5,924 bases of DNA from Eubacteriales Family XIII. Incertae Sedis bacterium (GCA_031278255.1 JAITKU010000059.1:1-5924); one strand, 5' to 3'; shown: positions 1-4,863, counted from the first letter of the stretch. The notes: generated by a model not told the origin, from the sequence alone. Numbers and translations are program-made.

Positions 1-129
1 CGCGAGGGCAGACTGAAAACGGCTATGGCGATGCTCGACGACGGTCTGCCGTTTGAGGCGGCATCCAAGTACACGGGCATCCCCGTGGACGAACTTGCGC
101 GGTACGCGGAGAAAAGCAAACTCCGGTGA
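1..129 (+). CDS. C-terminal tail of a Rpn/PD-(D/E)XK nuclease-like protein (5' end outside window)
   Basis: Frame 1 is open from the left edge to a TGA at 127-129, giving 42 residues with no start in view. The tail begins REGRLKTAMAMLDDGLPFE, continues with the segment YTGIPVDEL and ends AEKSKLR. Seen: a charged start, then a short helical unit followed by a 'tGl.veei'-type unit. Known: this layout (Gly/Glu/Arg/Lys-rich linker, 'a..ml..G...e.ia..tGls.eei') is common at the C-terminus of Rpn-family recombination-promoting nucleases and PD-(D/E)XK 'transposase' proteins, which are often multicopy in gut Clostridia and act on DNA. The nuclease core is not in the window, so the family call rests only on the tail and is inferred. 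Its stop codon falls exactly where the fhs remnant begins. It could instead be another protein with a small helix-turn-helix-like tail. Confidence 0.45.
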   Translation, partial: REGRLKTAMAMLDDGLPFEAASKYTGIPVDELARYAEKSKLR

Positions 130-130
130 C

Positions 131-253
131 GCGGACGCGGGCTTCATCGTAGCGCTGACGGGCGATATCATGACCATGCCGGGTCTGCCGAAAGTCCCGA
201 GCGCGGAAAGGATGGACGTGGACAGTGCGGGCAGGATCAGCGGTTTGTTTTAG
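131..253 (+). pseudogene. fhs: 3' remnant of formate-tetrahydrofolate ligase (fhs)
   Basis: In frame 2 the sequence ends with the characteristic C-terminus of formate-THF ligase: DADAGFIVALTGDIMTMPGL at about 131-190, then LPKVPSAERMDVDSAGRI and the terminal SGLF before TAG (251-253). Known: the enzyme makes 10-formyl-THF from formate, THF and ATP, is about 555 residues long, and ends in a conserved '(S)AGAGF.v.LTGdIMTMPGLPK.PaA...D.d..G.i.GLF'. Only about 40 of those codons are present. Just upstream, none of the expected Fhs residues (normally ending in a '..vrvSAGAGF' strand) appear in any frame; the tail of an unrelated gene is there instead. No start codon or ribosome binding site could make this fragment a functional enzyme. 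Its position directly before fchA and folD matches the known fhs-fchA-folD order, so a complete fhs probably once stood here. Either a rearrangement or a chimeric contig could explain the junction. Confidence 0.85.
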
Positions 254-296
254 ACTTATCGCGCCCGTTTGTACGGTTTTGATCACATTTTGAACA

Positions 297-956
297 ATGG
301 CGGAAAACATGGATTTTGCGAAACGAAGTTGTACGGAATTTGTCGGGGCGCTCGCCTCGGGGGATCCCGTTCCCGGCGGAGGCGGTGCCTCCGCGCTCGC
401 CGGCGCCCTCGGCGTCGCGCTCGGGAATATGGTCGCTTCCCTGACACTCGGGAACCGAAAATACGCGGATGTGCATACGGATATCGCCGCGCTGCGGGAA
501 CGCGCGACGCGTTTGCAGGATGAACTGCTCGCGTTGGTGCAAAAGGACGCCGAGGGCTTTGAACCCTTGGCGCGCGCTTACAAAATGCCGCGCGGGAGCG
601 AGGCGGAAAGGGCGGAGAAAGCGCGAACGATGGAAGCGGCCTTGGCGGAGGCTTGCGGCGCGCCGCTGTCCGTTATGGAGAAATGCCGGGAGGCGATCGA
701 TCTGCACCGGGCCTTTCTCGAAAAGGGCGCTTCCGGCGCCGTGAGCGACGTGGGCGCCGGCGTCCTGCTCTGCGCGGCCGCGCTGCGGGCCGCGAGCCTG
801 AATGTGTTTATCAACACGAAGTCCATGGCGGATCGCGCGCGCGCGACCGCGTTTGACCGGCGTGCGGAAGCCTTGCTGAGCGGCGGTTTGCCTGCGGCGG
901 ACGCCGTGTATACCGCTGTTTTGACGCGGCTTGAAAGGGGGGCGGGCAATGGCTGA
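297..956 (+). CDS. fchA: Methenyltetrahydrofolate cyclohydrolase (FchA, cyclodeaminase/cyclohydrolase family)
   Basis: This encodes 219 residues, in the 205-220 range usual for stand-alone FchA. FchA interconverts 5,10-methenyl-THF and 10-formyl-THF in the cytoplasm; the fold is the all-helical domain also found as the cyclodeaminase half of formiminotransferase-cyclodeaminase. The family hallmark is clear near the N-terminus: EFVGALASGDPVPGGGGASA (residues 14-33), the Gly-rich folate-binding loop, followed by LAGALGVALGNMVASLT. Later hallmarks are a middle helix with CREAIDLHRAF and the stretch VYTAVL near the end. The start at 297 has no good Shine-Dalgarno sequence. ATG at 309 (MDFAKRSC) fits the family N-terminus at least as well and has a weak GGCGGA upstream, so either is possible. 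The end overlaps folD by 8 bases, which implies translational coupling. It lies 43 bases after the fhs remnant; no clear promoter of its own is visible. Confidence 0.92.
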   Translation: MAENMDFAKRSCTEFVGALASGDPVPGGGGASALAGALGVALGNMVASLTLGNRKYADVHTDIAALRERATRLQDELLALVQKDAEGFEPLARAYKMPRGSEAERAEKARTMEAALAEACGAPLSVMEKCREAIDLHRAFLEKGASGAVSDVGAGVLLCAAALRAASLNVFINTKSMADRARATAFDRRAEALLSGGLPAADAVYTAVLTRLERGAGNG

Positions 957-1800
957 GCTTTTGCGGGGCGCGCCCGTGGCGAATGCGCTGTGCGAGGCGC
1001 CGGCGCGTGAGGCGGCGGCGCTGGCAAAGAAGGGCGTCGTGCCGGCCTTGGCGATCGTCAGGATAGGAGAAAGACCGGACGATATCGCGTATGAACGCGG
1101 GGCGACGAAGCGCTGTGAGAAAGTCGGCGTGCGTACGCGCGGCCTGCTTCTGCCCGCGGACGTTCCGCAGGATGGGCTTGCCGCCGCGTTGCGGGAGCTG
1201 AACGCCGACGCCGCGATACACGGTATCCTGTTGCTTCGCCCGCTGCCCGCGGGTATGGACGAGGACGCCCTGCGGAATATCGTGTCGCCCGCAAAGGATG
1301 TGGACGGCGCCACAGACCTGTCGTCTCTGGGGATATTCACGGGAAAGGGCGACTGTATGGCCCCCTGTACGGCGCAGGCCTGCATGGAGATACTGGATTT
1401 CTACGGCGTGGATTTGAAAGGCAAACGCGCGGTCGTCGTCGGCCGGAGTCTCGTGGTCGGCAAGCCCGTCGCCATGCTATTGCTCGAAAGGCACGCGACG
1501 GTTACGATCGCGCACAGCCGTTCGGCGGATTTGCCCGCGATCTGCCGAAACGCGGAGATTCTCATCGCGAGCGCGGGCCGCGCGGGATGTATCGACCGTT
1601 CGTGCCTTTCGCCGGGGCAGATCGTGCTGGATGTCGGCGTCAACGCGGACGAAAACGGCGGGCTGTGCGGCGATGTCGATTTCGGGGACGCGCTGGAGAT
1701 CGTCGCGGCGGTCACGCCGGTCCCCGGGGGCGTGGGGGCCGTTACCGCGTCGGTACTCGCCAAAAACACGGTTGCGGCGGCAAAGCGGGCGTCGCAGTAG
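949..1800 (+). CDS. folD: Methylenetetrahydrofolate dehydrogenase, FolD family (probably dehydrogenase only)
   Basis: This encodes 283 residues, the normal FolD length. ATG 949 is chosen because AAAGGGGGG (934-942) sits 6 bases upstream and the protein then begins MAELLRGAPVANAL, like its relatives; an in-frame TTG at 931 would only add six residues. FolD oxidises 5,10-methylene-THF to methenyl-THF with NAD(P)+. Seen: the folate-site segment DDIAYERGATKRCEKVGV (44-61), GILLLRPLP (92-100), PAKDVDG (114-120), the Rossmann nucleotide-site motif VVVGRSLVVGKP (162-173), and the C-terminal signature TPVPGGVGAVT (256-266). Known: bifunctional enzymes have Tyr-x3-Lys in the first segment and Gln in 'LVQLPLP', both important for cyclohydrolase activity. 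Here Tyr48 is kept, but the Lys position is Ala52 and the Gln position is Leu96; Asp119 is kept. Inference: cyclohydrolase activity is lost or weak and the adjacent FchA supplies it. Confidence 0.95.
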   Translation: MAELLRGAPVANALCEAPAREAAALAKKGVVPALAIVRIGERPDDIAYERGATKRCEKVGVRTRGLLLPADVPQDGLAAALRELNADAAIHGILLLRPLPAGMDEDALRNIVSPAKDVDGATDLSSLGIFTGKGDCMAPCTAQACMEILDFYGVDLKGKRAVVVGRSLVVGKPVAMLLLERHATVTIAHSRSADLPAICRNAEILIASAGRAGCIDRSCLSPGQIVLDVGVNADENGGLCGDVDFGDALEIVAAVTPVPGGVGAVTASVLAKNTVAAAKRASQ

Positions 1801-1802
1801 GG

Positions 1803-1810
1803 AAAGGAGG
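1803..1810 (+). promoter_or_regulatory. Strong orphan Shine-Dalgarno sequence after folD
   Basis: AAAGGAGG begins two bases after the folD stop codon, a near-perfect anti-16S match at the place where a third operon gene would start. The only start within reach is TTG at 1815, four bases on. Its frame runs to 2171, but it passes through the inverted repeats, the riboswitch and the start of folT, and its Arg-rich translation looks like non-coding sequence. No known protein is recognisable there. The site may be left over from a lost gene or may serve a very short leader peptide; neither is proven. Confidence 0.4.
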
Positions 1811-1833
1811 TCGCTTGCGCACGCGGAGGGCAA

Positions 1834-1889
1834 TTCAATTTTGGCTCCGTCCAAAATTGAAGCGCCAAAGGCGCACTTCAATTGTTGAA
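1834..1889 (+). repeat. Cluster of three overlapping inverted repeats between folD and the riboswitch
   Basis: Three hairpins share strands. (A) TTCAATTTTGG (1834-1844) pairs perfectly with CCAAAATTGAA (1851-1861) around a 6-base loop. (B) AATTGAA-GCGCC (1855-1866) pairs with GGCGC-(AC)-TTCAATT (1870-1883) around an AAA loop, with a 2-base bulge. (C) TTCAA (1877-1881) pairs with TTGAA (1885-1889). A and B compete for 1855-1861, and B and C compete for 1877-1881. No T-run follows, so this is not a classical intrinsic terminator of fchA-folD. It may be a processing or RNA-stabilising element, a dispersed REP/MITE-like repeat, or an extra layer ahead of the riboswitch. The pairing is read directly from the sequence; the role is unknown. 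Confidence 0.7.
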
Positions 1890-1912
1890 AACAGGATCGA
1901 AAGCATAAAACC

Positions 1913-2009
1913 ACAGAGTAAATATTGTGCGTCAAGTGTCATAAGATGGGATGTCGCTTATGAACGAAAAACCGCTCGCCGGTTTGCGGTACAATATTGC
2001 GTCCGCTGT
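1913..2009 (+). promoter_or_regulatory. Tetrahydrofolate (THF) riboswitch
   Basis: Primary sequence and folding both match the THF riboswitch class (Rfam THF, first described in front of folT and folE genes). Seen: P1 ACAG (1913-1916) pairs with CTGT (2006-2009). P2 AATATTG (1921-1927) pairs with CAATATT (1992-1998). P3 CATAAG (1940-1945) pairs with CTTATG (1957-1962), and its loop carries the conserved GATGGGATGTCG. P4 AAACCG (1969-1974) pairs with CGGTTT (1980-1985). The P3 loop GGATGT (1949-1954) can form the class-typical pseudoknot with GCGTCC (1999-2004). The conserved unpaired bases AGTA, GCGTCAAGTGT, ACGAA, GCGGT and CCGCT are all present. The RNA binds reduced folates and in known cases lowers expression of folate uptake or synthesis genes when folate is ample. 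Here it precedes folT by 80 bases, so folate uptake is the target. Confidence 0.94.
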
Positions 2010-2024
2010 CGTGCAACTCGGAGT

Positions 2025-2082
2025 TCTCTTTCCTTGGCGCCGCAGCAAATTCAAATTCGGTGTCGTTTAAAGCGGAAGGAGA
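2025..2082 (+). promoter_or_regulatory. Possible Shine-Dalgarno-sequestering helix (riboswitch expression platform) before folT
   Basis: TCTCTTTCC (2025-2033) can pair with GGAAGGAGA (2074-2082) over nine positions with a single G-U wobble, hiding the folT Shine-Dalgarno core AAGGAG (2076-2081). No GC-rich stem followed by a T-run lies between the riboswitch and folT, so control of translation start fits better than transcription termination. The loop is 40 bases long, and I do not see the alternative pairing that would release the site, so the mechanism is inferred. Confidence 0.4.
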
Positions 2083-2089
2083 TTCTCAC

Positions 2090-2671
2090 ATGTCTGCAAT
2101 GGGCAAAAAAACCCCTTTGGAAAATGGGACGCGGCCCGCGAACAAGACCGCGTTCAGTTTGGAAAATCTGATCCTCATGGCTTTGATGGCCGGGGTCGCG
2201 GCGATTTTGAGCCGATTCAGCATCTATATCACGCCGACTTTCAAGGCGATCGGCTTCGCCTATCTGCCGGGCGCGATCGTCGCCATGCTCTGCGGTCCGT
2301 GGTACGCGCTCGCCTACGGTTTTGTCAGCGATGCCCTGCAGTATCTTGCGAACCCGCAGGGCGGGTATTTCCCGGGCTACGCGCTGAGCGAAATGCTGTC
2401 CTGTCTGATCTACGCGCTCTTCCTGTACGAGCGCCCCATCACGCTTTGGCGGGTGATCGCCGCGCGGCTCGTCATTCTTGTTTCCGTCACCATGGGCCTG
2501 AATTATATCTGGATGCGCATGATGTACGGCACGGTCGCCGGCGGCTATTACACGGGCGCGCGGCTCGTCAACAATCTCGTGCAACTGCCTTTCCACGCGC
2601 TGATCATCACCTTTGTCGGAAACAGGCTCGCGCGGTTTTGGAGGGGCCGCAAAGCCCGCGCTTCGCTTTAG
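2090..2671 (+). CDS. folT: Folate-family ECF transporter substrate-binding (S) component
   Basis: This encodes 193 residues, normal for an ECF S component. ATG 2090 has GGAAGGAG (2074-2081) eight bases upstream; a longer in-frame reading from 1997 would begin inside the riboswitch and is rejected. After a polar tail (1-24), hydrophobic stretches at about 26-41, 54-70, 71-88, 96-113, 119-138 and 158-178 are compatible with the six-helix S-component fold. Family-typical segments are LILMALMAGVAAILSRF (27-43), IGFAYLPGAIVAMLCGPWYA (54-73) with its 'GFaylP..i.gml.GP' pattern, the second-loop NPQGGYFPGY (88-97), and ARLVNNLVQLPFHALII near the end. S components bind the vitamin in the membrane and need a shared EcfT-EcfA-EcfA' module, which is not in this window. 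The THF riboswitch directly upstream strongly supports folate as substrate. It ends in a basic tail (RGRKAR). Confidence 0.92.
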   Translation: MSAMGKKTPLENGTRPANKTAFSLENLILMALMAGVAAILSRFSIYITPTFKAIGFAYLPGAIVAMLCGPWYALAYGFVSDALQYLANPQGGYFPGYALSEMLSCLIYALFLYERPITLWRVIAARLVILVSVTMGLNYIWMRMMYGTVAGGYYTGARLVNNLVQLPFHALIITFVGNRLARFWRGRKARASL

Positions 2672-2928
2672 GCTACGGCCCGGTGGAAAGCGGTTTTATG
2701 TCGGAAAGCGAAATCGATTGGGATAGGATAGGGCGACAGACCGTCGCGGGCCGTTGTCCGTTTGCGGTTTTCGGCCGGCTCTCCCGGATCGCTTGGCGGC
2801 GCCTCATCGGTTTTCCGTTTTTGGGATGAATGCGGCGTTTCATATATTGTGGGTTTTTATGTTTTAAATTCCGCCGCCGGGGTAATAATATTAAAGAACG
2901 TAACGCAAAAGCAATGCAAATTTTGAAA
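2672..2928 (+). other. Intergenic stretch between folT and the heat-shock promoter region
   Basis: I see no credible gene here. A 43-codon reading (ATG 2698 to TGA 2829, beginning MSESEIDWDRIGRQ) lacks a proper Shine-Dalgarno sequence and resembles nothing known. Small stems exist, for example GCGAC/GTCGC around 2732-2746 and ATGAA/TTCAT near 2826-2843, but none is followed at the right distance by a T-run, so no intrinsic terminator for folT is visible. Composition shifts from GC-rich to AT-rich at about 2836, as expected on approaching a promoter. Confidence 0.5.
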
Positions 2929-2959
2929 AACACTGTTGACATTACCCGTTGACAGTGTT
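2929..2959 (+). repeat. 8-bp inverted repeat enclosing the hrcA -35 boxes
   Basis: AACACTGT (2929-2936) and ACAGTGTT (2952-2959) are perfect inverted copies separated by 15 bases. Both TTGACA boxes of the heat-shock promoter overlap the repeat arms. The arrangement resembles an operator for a dimeric regulator. It is not the CIRCE sequence and does not look like the CtsR tandem heptamer. The symmetry is observed; the regulatory role is inferred, and an 8-bp repeat can occur by chance. Confidence 0.5.
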
Positions 2960-2964
2960 AAATT
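2936..2964 (+). promoter_or_regulatory. Vegetative (sigma-A type) promoter of the hrcA-grpE-dnaK operon
   Basis: TTGACA at 2936-2941 is a perfect -35 box, and a 17-base spacer leads to TAAATT (2959-2964), a 4/6 match to the -10 consensus. This would place the transcription start near 2971 and the CIRCE operator just inside the transcript, the usual layout. A second perfect TTGACA at 2949-2954 could pair with TATAGC (2970-2975), although the 15-base spacing is short. I cannot tell which is used, or whether both are. Confidence 0.75.
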
Positions 2965-2975
2965 AAGACTATAGC

Positions 2976-3002
2976 TTAGCACTCGACAAGCAAGAGTGCT
3001 AA
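2976..3002 (+). promoter_or_regulatory. CIRCE operator (HrcA binding site)
   Basis: TTAGCACTC, nine bases, then GAGTGCTAA: both arms match the CIRCE consensus exactly. HrcA dimers bind this site and block transcription of class I heat-shock genes; repression is relieved when HrcA loses activity on heat stress. The site lies directly after the promoter and 66 bases before hrcA, so the operon is self-repressed. Confidence 0.97.
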
Positions 3003-3012
3003 CAACCTCGAA

Positions 3013-3047
3013 AAACCGCGCGGATTGCGGGACGAAAAACGCGGTTT
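3013..3047 (+). repeat. Inverted repeat in the hrcA 5' leader
   Basis: AAACCGCG (3013-3020) and CGCGGTTT (3040-3047) are perfect inverted copies with a 19-base loop, lying between CIRCE and the hrcA Shine-Dalgarno sequence (GGAG, 3060-3063). In RNA this could form a leader stem that affects stability or translation. No T-run follows it, so it is not an attenuator of the classical kind. Confidence 0.45.
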
Positions 3048-3068
3048 GCAGGGATACGCGGAGCGGAT

Positions 3069-4094
3069 ATGGAACTTACAGAGAGAAAACTGAGGATATT
3101 GCAGGCCATCGTCGCGGACTTCATCAGTTCGGCGGAACCTGTGGGGTCGAGAACGCTGTCGAAGAAATACGATATGGGCGTCAGTCCCGCCACCATCAGA
3201 AACGAGATGTCGGATTTGGAGGAACAGGGCTATCTGACGCATCCGCATACCTCCGCGGGCCGCGTCCCCTCGGACAGGGCCTATAGGCTCTACGTGGACA
3301 GGCTGATGGATCGCATCCCGCTCAGCGAGGAAGAGAAGCGCGATATCTCCGACCGGCTCGCCGGCGATATCATGGAACTCGACAAGACGATCGAACACGC
3401 CGTCAACATACTCTCGGCGATCACAAACCTCACGTCTTTCGCCATCACGCCCAAGCAGGCGGAGGACCGGCTCAAGTACATCAACATCCTGCCGGCCGAC
3501 GAATCGACGGTCGTACTCATGATCGTCGCGGAGAGCGGCAAGGTAAAGAATACCGTGCTTAAACTCAAGGCGCCGTACCCCGCGGAAAGCCTGTCGCTGC
3601 TGTCCAAGACCATGACCTACAATTACAGGGGAAAGACGCTCTCCGATATCCTGACCATGGACATCATCCGCAATTTCGAGACGGATATAGAGGCCATGGG
3701 CAAACTGGCCGAGAGTATCATGCCGAACTTCGTCAAGACGCTCGAAAGTATGCTGGACATCAACCTTTATCTGGACGGTCTGACGAATATATTCTCCATC
3801 CCGGAGTACAACAACCTCGAAAGGGCGCGGATGTTCCTCGAGATGGTCAACCAAAGGAATAGTTTCAAGGATGTGTTGGTAAACCGCGACGAGGGGGTTA
3901 TCATCACGATAGGCGCCGAAAACAAGGAGAACCTGTTGCAGGATTGCAGCCTGATCACGGCCACCTATCACATCAACGGAAAACTCGTCGGCAAATTGGG
4001 CGTTATCGGGCCTACGCGGATGAAGTACGACAAGGTGACTTCCGTGGTCGAATATCTCACGGACAATTTGAGCAGGAGTTTCACCCTGCCGTAG
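3069..4094 (+). CDS. hrcA: Heat-inducible transcription repressor HrcA
   Basis: This encodes 341 residues, the typical HrcA length. ATG 3069 has GGAG (3060-3063) at 5 bases spacing and gives the standard N-terminus MELTERKLRILQAIVADFI. Residues 1-75 are the winged-helix DNA-binding domain: SAEPVGSRTLSKKY (21-34), the recognition helix SPATIRNEMSDLE (39-51), and the wing with the family hallmark HTSAGRVPSDRAYRLYVD (60-77). The middle is the dimerisation/GAF-like region with its insert. The C-terminal hallmark LGVIGPTRMKYDKV lies at about 310-323. HrcA represses class I heat-shock genes by binding CIRCE, and in known systems GroEL keeps it active. It is the first gene of the operon and sits directly behind its own operator; grpE follows after 51 bases. 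Nothing in the protein looks damaged. Confidence 0.98.
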   Translation: MELTERKLRILQAIVADFISSAEPVGSRTLSKKYDMGVSPATIRNEMSDLEEQGYLTHPHTSAGRVPSDRAYRLYVDRLMDRIPLSEEEKRDISDRLAGDIMELDKTIEHAVNILSAITNLTSFAITPKQAEDRLKYINILPADESTVVLMIVAESGKVKNTVLKLKAPYPAESLSLLSKTMTYNYRGKTLSDILTMDIIRNFETDIEAMGKLAESIMPNFVKTLESMLDINLYLDGLTNIFSIPEYNNLERARMFLEMVNQRNSFKDVLVNRDEGVIITIGAENKENLLQDCSLITATYHINGKLVGKLGVIGPTRMKYDKVTSVVEYLTDNLSRSFTLP

Positions 4095-4145
4095 CCCGTA
4101 TGCAATGTTTGTTGCAATCGTGAAAGATGATGCAGGAGGATATAC

Positions 4146-4799
4146 ATGACAACGATCAAAGCAAAACCCGGCGGCGCACAGTCTAAGAGGCCCACGCAGG
4201 CTTTCGTGAAGAAAGGCGCCGCGGAAAGCGAGAAAGAGGCAAGGCGCGCGTCCGGCGGACGAAAGGAAGCGGACAAAGCGGCGGAGGAAAGGCCGGGCAA
4301 GGGCGAGGCGGCGCGGGCCGCGGAACCCGGTAAGGCTACGGAACCGGGTCCGCAGACGGTCGAGCGAACCGCGCGGGACGAGGACGCGAACGCCAGATAC
4401 ATGCGTCTGGCCGCGGATTTCCAAAACTACAAACGCCGCGTCGAGAAAGAAAAAAGCGAGGTCTATGCCTACGCCAACGAGAAGATTGCCGTCGATCTTC
4501 TGGGTGTACTCGACAACTTCGAGCGGGCGCTGCAAGACCAAGGCGGCGCGGAGGCGCAGGAGGAGGGCTTCGTGAAAGGCATGGGGCTGATCTTCAAGCA
4601 GCTTCAGGACATTCTTTTGAAAAACGGCGTTGCGGAGATACAGAGCCTCGGCGAGGAATTCGATCCCGCGATTCACAACGCCGTCATGATGGAGGAGACG
4701 GACGCCTACGAAAGCGGCAGGGTCAGCGCGGTACTCAACAAGGGATACAGGCTGAAAGACCGGGTGATTCGACCGGCGATGGTCAAGGTTGCGCAGTGA
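4146..4799 (+). CDS. grpE: Nucleotide exchange factor GrpE
   Basis: This encodes 217 residues, starting at ATG 4146 behind an excellent AGGAGG (4134-4139). GrpE releases ADP from DnaK so that the chaperone cycle can continue. Residues 1-75 are a low-complexity, probably disordered tail rich in Ala, Gly, Lys, Arg, Glu and Pro. The GrpE domain runs from about 76: the long helix with ARYMRLAADFQNYKRRVEKE (83-102), then AVDLLGVLDNFERAL (115-129, the four-helix-bundle dimer region), and the beta domain with GEEFDPAIHNAVM (169-181) and the hallmark NKGYRLKDRVIRPAMVKV (198-215). Two oddities stand out. The tail is net basic by my count of residues 1-70 (16 Lys/Arg against 10 Asp/Glu), whereas GrpE tails are usually acidic. 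And the predicted long helix starts only a few residues before the ARYMRLAADF segment, so the N-terminal coiled-coil stalk looks short compared with E. coli GrpE. Confidence 0.97.
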   Translation: MTTIKAKPGGAQSKRPTQAFVKKGAAESEKEARRASGGRKEADKAAEERPGKGEAARAAEPGKATEPGPQTVERTARDEDANARYMRLAADFQNYKRRVEKEKSEVYAYANEKIAVDLLGVLDNFERALQDQGGAEAQEEGFVKGMGLIFKQLQDILLKNGVAEIQSLGEEFDPAIHNAVMMEETDAYESGRVSAVLNKGYRLKDRVIRPAMVKVAQ

Positions 4800-4863
4800 G
4801 CTTGCCGCTCAAATTAAAAAGTGAACGATACCAATATACAATAGATAGAAGGAGAGAAGAGAG

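Noticed and set aside
53..253. A 66-residue independent small protein reading into the fhs remnant
   Set aside because: Only the last ~40 residues look like protein, and those are plainly the C-terminus of formate-THF ligase. The first part is a shifted reading of the neighbouring tail, with no ribosome binding site.
237..1385. 382-codon open frame on the - strand opposite fchA and folD
   Set aside because: Antisense to two recognisable enzymes, low-complexity Arg/Ala/Ser-rich product, no Shine-Dalgarno or family match.
1882..1910. Possible promoter TTGTTG - 16 - CATAAA just before the riboswitch
   Set aside because: The -35 match is poor, and the predicted start would fall within or just after the 5' strand of riboswitch helix P1. 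The riboswitch may instead be on the fchA-folD transcript or have a promoter I cannot identify.
1997..2089. Upstream in-frame start for folT adding 31 residues
   Set aside because: It would begin inside the riboswitch aptamer and give a non-hydrophobic extension; ATG 2090 has a strong, well-spaced Shine-Dalgarno sequence.
1587..2171. 194-codon + strand frame through the folD end, the repeats, the riboswitch and the folT start
   Set aside because: It crosses a structured RNA and two known genes in the wrong frame; the Arg-rich product is what a shifted reading of GC-rich coding DNA gives.
2698..2829. Possible 43-codon small gene after folT
   Set aside because: No clear Shine-Dalgarno sequence and no recognisable protein; it is the tail of a shifted reading frame through folT.
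2976..4676. Very long open frame (566 codons) on the - strand opposite hrcA and grpE
   Set aside because: It mirrors two certain genes in a GC-rich genome, where antisense frames stay open because the codon bias avoids stops. Its translation is rich in Arg, His, Leu and Val and matches no family I know.
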